Source: Trichaptum fuscoviolaceum (Eukaryota; Basidiomycota; Agaricomycetes; Hymenochaetales; Trichaptaceae). From it: DNA of 64,000 bases. How positions within the stretch are numbered: position 1 is the first letter of the stretch; each line of letters starts with the position of its first letter. This document shows, piece after piece, positions 12,602 through 22,360 of this stretch. Where the stretch lies: assembly GCA_910574455.1 (NCBI GenBank), contig CAJSYZ010000002.1, positions 3,869,671-3,933,670 on the forward strand, written 5' to 3'. Both the position numbers and the translations under genes were made by a program. The notes beneath the pieces were generated by a model that worked only from the letters and a program-made list of their open reading frames with translations, ran no database searches and was not told where the DNA came from.

Positions 12602-14356
12602 GGTGCACAAATTATGCAAAGGAGACGATGGCGCCAGAAGCAGAAGAGAGAAAGACTCTGTAGAATATGGTGCTTCTCAGATCCAAAATTTGGACAACCG
12701 GGGTCCTTACTACTAGGCTAGTAGTACTACTGTATATGTACTTGCCACTCGGCGCCGGCGCTATATTACTACTACTGTCACGTGCCCTACATCCGCTCAC
12801 GCCCATGAACCGATCACCAAGCTTCTACAATGCTGTAGGCAAGCTCAATGAGTGATTCTTTTTGTAGGGAGGATGTTTGAGATACTATCAGACAAACTGC
12901 CTATTTATAAAGGAAGTAGTATCATTAGCTATAGTACAATTATAAGAATACACTCAAAAATTCGATGAAAACAGGCTAAAAAGGGCATTTTGCATATTCT
13001 CTCTTTGATTGAAATGCACATTTAAAAAGAACCGTCTTAACAACCTACTTCAAACTTCCTCCATAAAAAAGACCTATATGTTCTCACCGTATATCTCCCT
13101 TGTATTTATAAATTTAAATGATCTACAAAATGCTATAAAATAGTTAAGCTGGACTGTGAAAAAGTGCTCAAATTTCAAGCTGATGAAGTGTCTGGTCTAT
13201 ACAAATCTTAGCACAATTACTTTTGGTCCTTTTAAGCTTTTATCTTAGTAACTATATACTTGTCTTCTACCTGTGAATTTATGAGAGTTTTATGGGCTCA
13301 GTGATTGCATGTAATGAGACAGATAACTTACTATGACTGATTTTGTAATGTGTAGGGAAAAGATGCCCTTGACAAAACATTTTTGCCCGTGTAGGGAATA
13401 AAGTCAACCTAATAGATAGCCAATAACTACAGCTTTACTGCTGTTTTCATATTTATACGGAATCGCAATTTCGCGTCGAAGCTCCTGGTGACAGCGTGAG
13501 GACCAGTGCCGATGCTCGGCACAGGGAAGTCCTGACTAAGAACTGTCAAAGGACAAACTTGGACGGATTTCTCACGAGCCAAAGATGTTAGAGCTCATGA
13601 AATATTTGTTGTTTGGATCCCAAGGGTTTTATTTCTGGTGTCATGAGTACCTCTGAGCTCTGCAGTGTTTTTTTTGTTGCTGATTTTGTGTAACTCAAAT
13701 TTCTGTTGCTTTTCTTTCATTAACTGAAATTACTAATCTTCCCAATTGGGCGGGCGCTTGTTTTCGGATCACCCCGGTGCTCTAGATCCGGAGTCTAGCG
13801 CCGTCACATTTAGCGTTACATGGGCCTCAACGAAAATGTGCGATTCCGTATAAATATGAAAACAGCAGTAATGTGCACTTGGTTTCATGGAAAACGGATA
13901 ACAATTGAGCCTTCTAGTACTTATTCTGTGATGTGTTCATCCACTCACTATATGCAATCACCGTAAAAGGCTTTGCAAGTTTACCATAAAAGGCATTTCT
14001 CACGCTGATCGGATGCAGGGCATTCTCGAGACCCAGCTTGAAATTTGACTTCCTCAGCAAAAATAATCATAGCTACATCATAGCGCACATATAAAATCTA
14101 AGACTTTTCAAACAGGCAGCCAATATGCAATACTACTACTCTGTAGACTTTTTACAGCTTCACGGCTTTCTGTAATAATGTGAATAAAGGAAACATTGCT
14201 GGTGATCGGAATATGGTCATGTGACAGTAGTACTACTAGGACCCCGGGATGGCCCCTGAGCACTGGAATCAACCGTTCAGGCTACATAACACTCCTTGTC
14301 ATAGTCTTTAGAGTGAACAAGTGCGTTGCGGCCAATCACTTATAAACTTATAATAA
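12602..14356. other. Gene-poor AT-rich region between RRP5 and SF3A2
   Basis: About 1.75 kb between divergent starts. It is visibly more AT-rich than its neighbours, has no supportable coding frame, and contains a MITE (13436-13870). Inverted copies of a GGGGTCC plus TAGTAGTACTACT motif lie near 12700 and 14225. The parts nearest the two genes should include their promoters. Confidence 0.55.
13436..13870. mobile_element. MITE with 30-bp terminal inverted repeats and TA duplication
   Basis: Bases 13438-13467 and 13839-13868 are perfect inverted repeats of 30 bp, beginning CTGCTGTTTTCATATTTATA at the left end. Each end is flanked by TA (13436-13437 and 13869-13870), so 32 bp match in all. The element proper is 431 bp, has no coding capacity, and its inner ends continue as weaker inverted similarity. 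Short size, perfect TIRs and a TA duplication are the hallmarks of a non-autonomous Tc1/mariner-type element. An interior hairpin (GTGCCGATGCTCGGCAC) lies near 13506. Confidence 0.85.
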
Positions 14357-15235
14357 ATGGGTCAGCCTACTTATCATCTCTCTTTGAATTGGCTTGAAGA
14401 CTGACTTGTCATGCGATAATTTAGACTACCAGGTGGGTATTGAAACAAGTTTTCCCCCCAAAAACTCACTCTAATGAAATTTGTAGAATCGTGTCGGTTC
14501 GAAATTCGGTGGTGGTGGTGTAGCAGGTGCATCCGAGGCAAATGTCGACCGAAGAGAGCGGCTGAGGAAGTTGGCTCTTGAGACTATTGATCTTGCGAAG
14601 GTGCGTCAGCATGTTCGTGGTTTTGATAATTATTTGCTAACAGGCTCTGAAGGATCCGTACATACTTCGCAACCATCTTGGATCACTAGAATGTCGTCTA
14701 TGTCTTACTTTACACACCAACGAAGGCTCGTACCTGGCTCATACGCAGGGAAAGAAGCACCAGACGAACTTAGCGCGCCGTGCAGCTCGCGACATGAAGG
14801 ATGCTCAGTTAATGATTGCACCTACACAAAATGTCGTGCCTCGGAAGGTTTTCTTAAAGATCGGAAAACCAGGCTACAGGGTGACCAAGGTGCGGGATGT
14901 AGATACACGCCAAGAGGGTATGATGGTGCAAGTCCACCTGCCGCAGATCAAACCTGGTGTGATACCCAGGAAACGATTCATGAGCGCCTGGGAGCAGAAG
15001 CGAGAGCCTCCAAACAGAGCCTATCAGTATCTTATCGTAAGTTTTTGTTTTATGTTGCACTGTCATGGATTTAAACTTTGTGAAGGTGGCTGCCGAACCG
15101 TATGAGAATATAGCCTTCCGTATCCCAGCCAGAGAACTAGAAAACGAAGATGAAGATGAGGGAGGATGGAATTGGACACACTGGGATGACGACACAAAAC
15201 AATACAGCTTCCAGTTCATGTTCAGGAACTACTGA
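14357..15235 (+). CDS. Splicing factor 3A subunit 2 (SF3a66 / Prp11)
   Basis: A subunit of the SF3a complex of the U2 snRNP, needed for prespliceosome assembly in the nucleus. Exons: 14357-14360, 14425-14432, 14487-14600, 14653-15036, 15086-15235; 219 aa. The protein starts MDYQNRVGSKFGGGGVAGAS, typical of SF3A2. It carries the matrin-type C2H2 zinc finger (CRLCLTLH, then HTQGKKHQ) and the conserved PGYRVTK, MPRHRFMSAYEQ-like (IPRKRFMSAWEQ), AAEPYE and THWDDDTKQY segments. It ends soon after the conserved core, without the proline-rich tail of the human protein. Exon 1 is only ATGG and exon 2 only 8 nt; both are required to rebuild the conserved MDYQN start. An alternative acceptor at 14643 would add three residues. 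It converges with LSG1, 109 bp away. Confidence 0.93.
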
Positions 15236-15344
15236 TTGTGCTCTTGTGAGTTTCGATGTACAATTATTTCTCGTAGTGTATTCCTGGCTTCGGACATAAA
15301 ATACAGCATGTTGATCTGCTATCCAAAAGAATTACAGGTGATAT

Positions 15345-17835
15345 TTAATCATATCCTTTTCCACTTCTCTGTTTTACTCTCTTATTTCCCTTGAAATGTT
15401 TCTTGCTCTTTCCTGGTAACTCACCTCCGTTAGCAGCCAGAACAGCCGCTATTCTTGCTCTCCGACCATCGACCGGTGTACCAATGTCTGTAACGGCATT
15501 CTGATGAGGATATGCATTCGCTCTACTGAAAAGCTCGCCATGACGGACACCACCCTGAATGAAGGGACGAGCTGATAGGTTTGAGCCCATTTCAAAGAAC
15601 GATTCATCTACTCTTCGTGCTTTGCCGCTCTGGGGCTGAGATCCAGTTGTAGGCGCATCAATGAATGTGTCGGCGTTCTTCGTCACACGAGTGGTCGGTG
15701 CACGCTTTTTCCGCATGAGCCGGCGTAACACTAGGCCCTGAGTCTCTTCATTGAAGTCGGTGTCCACTATTCCAGGCGGAGGGTGACAGTAAAGGAGCTT
15801 CGCGTTCACATAGTCTTTGAGTATATATCTAGCTGCGCGAGCTTCGTCCGGATTGCCTTGGCCGGAGCGAGCAAATCCTCTCGCAACTACCAAATGATTA
15901 GCACAGTTTTGAAGACAATTGATAGACAATACCTACTAGCAGAAGCTATTAACAGATCCTCCGCCGTGACCTTTCCGTCGCCCCCCTCTTCTGCGCTTTT
16001 AGTTCGTATAGACAGTCCATAAACTCCTTCCAGCATAACCTTGGGAATTCTCCGCACGACCAAGGAAACAGGGCCAGTATATTCCCGAAGCTGGTCTATG
16101 GGTAAAACACCATCACATACTAGATCCGCGGCAGTCGTCGCGAACTGAGGGAATACCAATCCCGGACAATCGCAAAGAACAATCGAAGGAGAAAGATGAA
16201 TAGTTTGGAAATGTTTTGTCTTGCCGGGTGTTGACGATACGCTGACTTTCTTCTCGCCCAGAAGAGAGTTTATTGTGCTAGATTTTCCGACGTTAGGATA
16301 ACCAACCAGACCAACGACAAGTTTCGGAGGTATGGCGCCAGATGCATCGGCAAACTCTAAGGGCAATCGATTAGGGGGAATACACTTAACATATAATCTT
16401 TGACATACTGGACAGATCGGGCGCGGAATGCAAGAAGAGAGCCTCGAGCTCCAGTACACTTAGTACCTTTATTCGAGGATCCTGTTCACTTTCAGCATCT
16501 TCCTCAGCTGAGGAATAAAATTCTCCCTCTTCCTCTTCCTCTGAATCACTGTCGCTCTCCGGACCGTTTTCCTGTTCCTCTGTGGGCTCCTCTGAGGGCT
16601 CAGATTCAACTGACGGGCTTCCTAGAGGGTCGACTGTTTGTCCGTCACCTTTAGTAGCTATGGAGGGACCTTCTTTCGATCCTTGATCATCGCTATCCTC
16701 TTCCTCGTCAGTATCGTGCTCTTCGTCTCTCTGGGAAGCCAATCTTAGTGCTTCTTGTTCACGCAGGAATGCTTCACGTCTCGCTTCCTGCAGCGCGACA
16801 GCATTGGCCGCAGAGAAAAATGCATACTGAATATTCTGCTGATCAAAGTAGTCGGCCCATTGTCGTCTGAAATGATGCTTATTAGAAGAAGCTACAAACG
16901 AGCTATGAGCTTACCTCTGAGTAGCAGTCAGTAGATCAGCCTTGTTGATCAACAACAGAGTTTTCCGCCTACCCGAACCAGACCCTTGTTCACCCTCCGG
17001 TCCTTCTACCTCGGCTACGTACGTTTCCAAGTCTTCGCATCGGAAACGTAAGGGATTACGCGCATCTACGATCTGTACAATCAAGTGGGATCTTTCAATG
17101 ACACGCCAGAGCTGCCTCCAGACCTCGAGATTCCGCTCGAATGGAGTTAGAAGTAGACTCATTTCATCCTGTAGTCTGTTTCGAAAGAATTTGGCTTCAG
17201 TATTTGAATGAGGGAAAAGACCACAATACCAACTGAGCTAAGCCTCTCCGCCACTCCAGGAATGCATCCCTTTCCTGTCTCTCTAGCTGGTGATGCGTCA
17301 TGTCTCGCGTCCATGTTGGTCTCCTCGGAACGCGCAGTCGAGCCTTGTTCTCCTTGTGTATCTCCAATGTCTGTTTTTCCTCCTGATCGGTGAGAAGGAA
17401 CGGATTGTGTGCGGTCGAAGCTCCGGCACTAGGAGTTTGGATAATAGTAATATTGTGCCTCTCTGTGTCAGAAGTCAGCGACAGAAGTCACAAGAGGCAG
17501 TGGATAAATGCATCATACCAGCAGTGAAATCAGTTGCTGCGAGCTGAGCGGTATTCAAGAATTCATCAAGGTCCTTCTCTTGCGTTACAGACCGTAAATT
17601 ATTCGTAGAGTCGATGTCTGTGGTGTACTAAAGACCACACCTCAACAAATTGAGAGCTTTCAAATTTTCAAGGCTTCACATACAAGTCGAGATTCCTTCG
17701 CTTGTCGAGCATCCTTAGATTTCCGATTTATGATTGCTCGCCCGAGACCCGTTGGGTTCAAGTCCCTTTTCTTCGGAGCCTGTAGGCCCGATTAATTAGC
17801 TTGTGGGGGTCAATTGTATCTATATTCCCCACCAT
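15345..17835 (-). CDS. LSG1: Large-subunit GTPase 1 (LSG1), circularly permuted GTPase
   Basis: Cytoplasmic GTPase that releases the Nmd3 export adaptor from pre-60S ribosomes. Exons 5' to 3': 17833-17835, 17684-17779, 17519-17627, 17230-17462, 16915-17168, 16409-16866, 15937-16356, 15345-15886; 704 aa. The permuted motif order is clear: G4 NKADLL (about 221) comes before G1 GYPNVGKSS (about 404) and G3 DCPG. Other family signatures are LTPFERNLEVWRQLWRVIER, DARNPLRFRCEDLE, KTKHFQT, PPVSLV-like, and RAARYILKDYVNAKLLYCHPPP. A long acidic insert (Glu/Asp/Ser) separates the halves, as in yeast and human. The tail is basic. The first coding exon appears to be the ATG alone, because the frame upstream of GCTCCGAAG is closed by a stop and a good acceptor sits just before it. 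That start is the least certain part. Confidence 0.92.
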
Positions 17836-18174
17836 CGTCCTATGGGATCTTAGTGGAAGTCAAGGCTGTTAAGAGAAATTACATCCGTGGATCCGATTTG
17901 GCAGCCTCAAGTCATAAAAACTACCATATTCTCACGCCCTCACTAGCATACTTTCGACTCTCTTGAGCATTGAGTCAGGCTGGCAAGTAGAACGTCATTC
18001 GCATAGGTGGACTGTAACCAGTAGTACGCCAACAAAATACTGAGGATAAGGTGCATTTTTTTCATTCAATACACATCTGCAGGCAAATCCATAACGATGA
18101 AGGAGTGCTATGGCATAACAGTCTAATTGCCGTTAATTTGCACGCGAAGAAACAAGAATCTTCGTTCAATGCCC
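17836..18174. other. Intergenic region between LSG1 and the GH5 gene
   Basis: This 339-base stretch should contain the LSG1 promoter and the 3' untranslated region of the GH5 gene; both genes are on the minus strand. No coding frame or repeat was seen. Confidence 0.5.
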
Positions 18175-19991
18175 TCAAGGCAGATTGGGTTTGACTGTAA
18201 GCGAAGTAATGATTAGTAAGTGCAATATATCGTGGTCGATGTAACTCAGAATACTTACTAGCGGCGGTCCAGAGCGGTTGGTCAGAACCATCGGCATTCG
18301 GGGAGAGAGTTAGGACATATGTTGAGTCAAAGGCCCCAGCAGCCCAGGCAGTGAAGCCTACGATCGAGTCCGAGTTTTGCTTCACGAACGAAAGCTCGGA
18401 GTTGAGGCTGGTAAGATTGTGCGTCAGTTATGGTACTCAAAAGCAACAATACATAATCTTACTCAGTTTCGCACGAAGATGTGTTTCCACCGCCGGTCTC
18501 GGATAGAAGAGCTTGACGATTACCGTTCGCTTGGAGCCATTGTACAAGGGTCTGTAGGACCGAAACATTGTCGGTGACACAGTCGGCGTGGGTCCCAGAG
18601 TTGTCGCTATCGAGGTACTTGTGTACTACAACCAGTATGATAGATATATGAGCTTGCTATGGAGAAGATGATACTCACCATCAAAGATCAATTTATCTGT
18701 GCCTCCGGCCGGGTCAGTGACCAGAAGAAGGTAAGGTCCAGCTTCAGTAGGAAGGGTCTGAGCAGACGAGTAGCTGGAGCCTGGAATGAGTATGAGCTGT
18801 GAAGTCGCACCCGCTGCGCGGATCGCATTGACGGCGGCTTGGACAGAATCAGCCCAAGCCTGGAGATCAGGGATGTCGTGGGGCTCATTCATTACTCCGA
18901 ACTAGAAGGATGGAGGTTCAGCACAACTATTATATCTGTGGACAGAATATACTAACAATGATACGATCGTTATCAGCGTACTTCGTCGCCAGTTGAGACC
19001 AAAGACTAGCGAACTGGTCATTTGTCGGGCCACCCTGGTTGATGATCTCACCATTCCAGCGCGCGTAGTTGTGCTATGAACGTAGTGAATATCGTGGGCA
19101 GTTGATTGTCTTGAGTAAAGGAGGGAGACGTACAACATCAATGATGACGTGGACGTTCGAACCAGAACTAAGCGCCTGTTGAACAGTCGTATCGTAGATC
19201 GAGAAGAATGTGGAGTTGATCGTTCCCCCGACAGTAGGAGTCATCTCCTGCCAAGCGAATGCTTTCGAGATAAAATCAAAATTTGTTCGTCCATGATCTA
19301 CAAGCCTGAGACTTACGGATACGGAATAGATTGGCGCCCTGACTAGCGAAGTGCTGGTACTGAGAAGCAGGCGGCGAGACAGAAGGCGGCGTGAAAGAGC
19401 CATCCGTACCCTTCAGAAGTGTATTGTAAGTGAAGTACTAGAGAAGATGAATAATAAACAATGACACGTACAACAGAGAAATCGTAACCAGCTGTATTCA
19501 CACCACCCATGAAGGCTATGCTACTAGTCGAGGTTGAAGTTCCCGATGTCGAAGTAGCAGTTCCGCTCGCCGAGCTAGTAGTGGCGGTGCCAGGAATGCA
19601 TTGCGAGTAATCTGTACAAGTAAACTCAGGACAAACGACCAGAGGTAAAGACAACCACTGTAATTCCTCACAGTCATTGAGTTCAGTACAAACGCTGCCC
19701 GTCGCACAAGCGGTGGCACCACCTTCAAAAGCAACCAAATGTCAATGATCAATTTATCAGCTCCTTAAACCTACACTCACTCCAGCCTATACCACCACCT
19801 TCAGGACATTCAAAGAAATCAGTCTTCCACGAAAATGGGTGAAAATGGGCTACGTACATTGGCTCCAGACCTATATGTCATGTTAGCGAAGAGATAATGT
19901 GAGATGAAAAATGCGTACGCACCGATGCCTGGGCCGTAGCGTAGGGTACAATAGCAAGAAGAGCAGTAAATGCAGCGAGCTTCATCATCAT
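18175..19991 (-). CDS. Secreted endoglucanase: CBM1 plus glycoside hydrolase family 5 (subfamily 5 type)
   Basis: Secreted endo-beta-1,4-glucanase resembling Trichoderma Cel5A. Exons 5' to 3': 19923-19991, 19858-19870, 19781-19798, 19672-19722, 19472-19611, 19317-19410, 19134-19261, 18957-19073, 18679-18901, 18463-18625, 18259-18407, 18175-18194; 394 aa. A signal peptide (MMMKLAAFTALLAIVPYATA) leads into a fungal CBM1 (VWSQCGGIGWSG to YYSQCIPG, about 24-58), assembled from exons of 13, 18 and 51 nt. A Ser/Thr linker follows, then the GH5 barrel. The acid/base Glu lies in MNEPHD (Glu216) and the nucleophile in LLSETGGG (Glu327). HKYLDSDNSGTHADC and GFTAWAAGAFDSTYVL are family signatures. The protein ends KPNLP. 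A TATA-like box sits 50 bp upstream of the start. Any of three consecutive Met codons could be the start. Confidence 0.94.
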
Positions 19992-20974
19992 CAGTTGGCC
20001 GGTTTGACTTGACTTGCAAAGAGAGCTCCTTGCCACCAGGTTTTATACTAACGACATATCTTAAAGTGTGATTGCGCTAAGATAGAGAGCAATAATTGCT
20101 TTTGATATTCTGCGGATGATCTGCGGACTTGAGATCTCGCTGGAGGACAAGAAAGAGTACGCCGATGTTTAACCTCACTGGAGTTCTCAAAAGACGTCAG
20201 CGCGGGATCGGTTGATAACAGGAGACTGAAGAATATAAGCTTAACAAAAAGGAGCCTTACTGGTTGGCAGAATTATGTTTGTCGTGAGTTGGCCAGTCAG
20301 GAGGATCCTCGCTTGCGCTGAGAATCGAGAGAAACATGGTCATTGCATAATTAGAGGCGTTCTTTCTGCTTCCAACTGAAGCCGGCGGTACATCCGAAGT
20401 GTGATGTCGTCAAGGAAAGAGCTAGCGAGAGCTATTGAATGAGCTGGCGTTTTCCAAGCCTGACATAGTCATGTCATGACCTCGGGCGAATTGATGAGGT
20501 TGCTTGGAGCACGGAAGAAAAACAATCAAATAGAACACCGCCGCATCGGCTCGACAGATTTACGATCCTGGGGTTTGGGAGTTTGGCAGAGTTCTTGCCA
20601 GCGATGCTTAGTCTCGATGTCTAAACATAACTCTGACTTCGAGAACAGTTTAGTCTATACTGATCACCGGATAGTTGTTGGGGTAGAGGTCCGAGCAGAT
20701 TGGAGAGGTTTCATCCAGTGTTATTCCGAGTCTGGAACTATGGCAACAACGCGACCAAAGCACAGATAATAGCGCGTTGTATGCAAGGGTAGGTAGCGCC
20801 ATTGTGTCTTTTGAGTATGATGAATGCAGAAGATACAGAGATGAAGAGGGCAGGTAAACCTGCGAAGAAGAGGAGACGACTCCGAACTTCTTGAAGTGAC
20901 TTTCCAGAGCCGGCGTCTATTTTTAGTGATCAGCTTCAACTTGAAGTCGATTCAAACGCTCATCCGGGTTCACT
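19992..20974. other. Divergent promoter region, GH5 gene and LYR gene
   Basis: About 980 bases between divergent starts. It holds a TATA-like box for the GH5 gene (20041-20047) and one CTGGGG match to the SYGGRG carbon-repression consensus at 20568-20573, which on its own is weak evidence. Short frames here have no recognisable product. Confidence 0.5.
20041..20047 (-). promoter_or_regulatory. TATA-like box of the GH5 endoglucanase gene
   Basis: TATAAAA on the minus strand, 50 bp upstream of the first ATG at 19991. Strongly inducible secreted-hydrolase genes of fungi often have such a box close to the start; the assignment rests on position and sequence only. Confidence 0.5.
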
Positions 20975-22235
20975 ATGACTATTGCTGTCCAAACCGCTCT
21001 CCCTGTGCAGTCCCTGTACAGGTCCTTGCTGCGTGAAACGAAAAAGCTACCATACGGATATCTACGGTGAAGATTTGTCCGTGCTCAAATAAAAAGTGTG
21101 GTCTACTCACTGTTCTGTGCAGCGATTTCTTTCGACTGAAGTTTCGTGATGACATACGTTCCGACATTCGTTCTAGTTCACAAACCATCAAACTCTCCGA
21201 CTCGAAGAGAAAGAGACTTGAGAAGGCAAGCCTTATCATATTCCAATTGACGCAACTAGTTACACAGACTTTAGGAGTTGAAAAGGCTGAAAGCTGCCAA
21301 CTCTGGGAAGTGTAAAGCATTTAACCGAGTCTTAGACTTTGCGTATGGACGACGAGGGAAGCTGAAGTGGGAACTCCTGGACGTACGTTTGTTTGAAATA
21401 TAGTCATAAACTGAACGGCATTGCTTACAATCATTTCAAGCCATATATAAGAAATGGAACCGCAGAGAGACCTCCGCCGATAATACGCGGAGTCGAAACG
21501 TCTCGCCCACCTGCGTATTCCCCAGAACTCACAGCGCTCTTGACCTCGTCTTCGGCTCGTACTACTAAACCACTCAAAAAGACTGATCTCGCGACACCAC
21601 CCACTCTTCCACCTCGTGCAAATCCAGACTCTAAAGAAGCCAAATTTTTAGGCCCCTTCAGCAAGCGGCGAGAAGTGAACATGCGCTGGCGATATTTTGC
21701 GACCGAAACTCGCAAACTATTGCCTCCTCTTGAGATCAGCGAAGTGACAGAGTCTGGCCGAAGATCAGACTGTCCCGAGAGAGGTTTGGCCGAAAGTGGT
21801 TTTCAAGATAGCGGGATTCTGCACGAGATACAACGATTGGCTGGAATCTGGGACAAAAATCCACCTTTAACAAGACGTGAACGGAAGACGTTATCGACGG
21901 ATGAAGGCGGCTTGAAATCGGAGGTAGCGTCTGGGGAAGTGTCTGAAAATATGAATGCCAGCAGCGCCCTACCGACTAAATTCCTTCGCCGGCGGCATCG
22001 ATATTTGCTTAGCAGGATTCCTATCTTACAGTGGAACGAGTATGATGCAAATCCGTCCCCTGATGGTCCGGGAAGAGTAAAGGGGAAATACGATGTGTCT
22101 TTACCGCATGGCGCACTATCCAGAAATCTAGTTTTACAACGACTGCCACTCGCAGGAGAGAATAACATGGCTTGGATTGAACATGCGCAAGAACTGGAAG
22201 AACGGCAAAATAGTAGCACAGAAAGAATAAAATAA
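20975..22235 (+). CDS. LYR-motif (Complex1_LYR-like) protein with long C-terminal extension
   Basis: Probably a mitochondrial LYR-family protein; such proteins bind acyl carrier protein and help assemble respiratory or ribosomal complexes. Exons: 20975-21066, 21123-21225, 21275-21382, 21441-22235; 365 aa. The N-terminal about 100 residues form the LYR helical domain: SLYRSLLRETKKLP, then DFFRLKFRDDIR, then LKRLKAANSGKCKAFNRVLDFAYGR and GKLKWELL. A fungal-type downstream block PFSKRREVNMRWRYF is also present. The last about 200 residues are basic and not recognised. Intron 2 appears to be GC-AG (GAGAAG|GCAAGC); without it the helix carrying LKRLKAAN is lost. The gene converges with SEC8, 125 bp away. 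Confidence 0.82.
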
Positions 22236-22360
22236 TTTACGACAAAGATACACTAGGCCTTGAACTCATTGCAAAACAAAACAAAATGCACTATTATCCG
22301 CTGGTCTAGGTTCGAGAAGGGTATCACAATCCGTCAAAGAAAGAAGTTTAAGGATCATTT

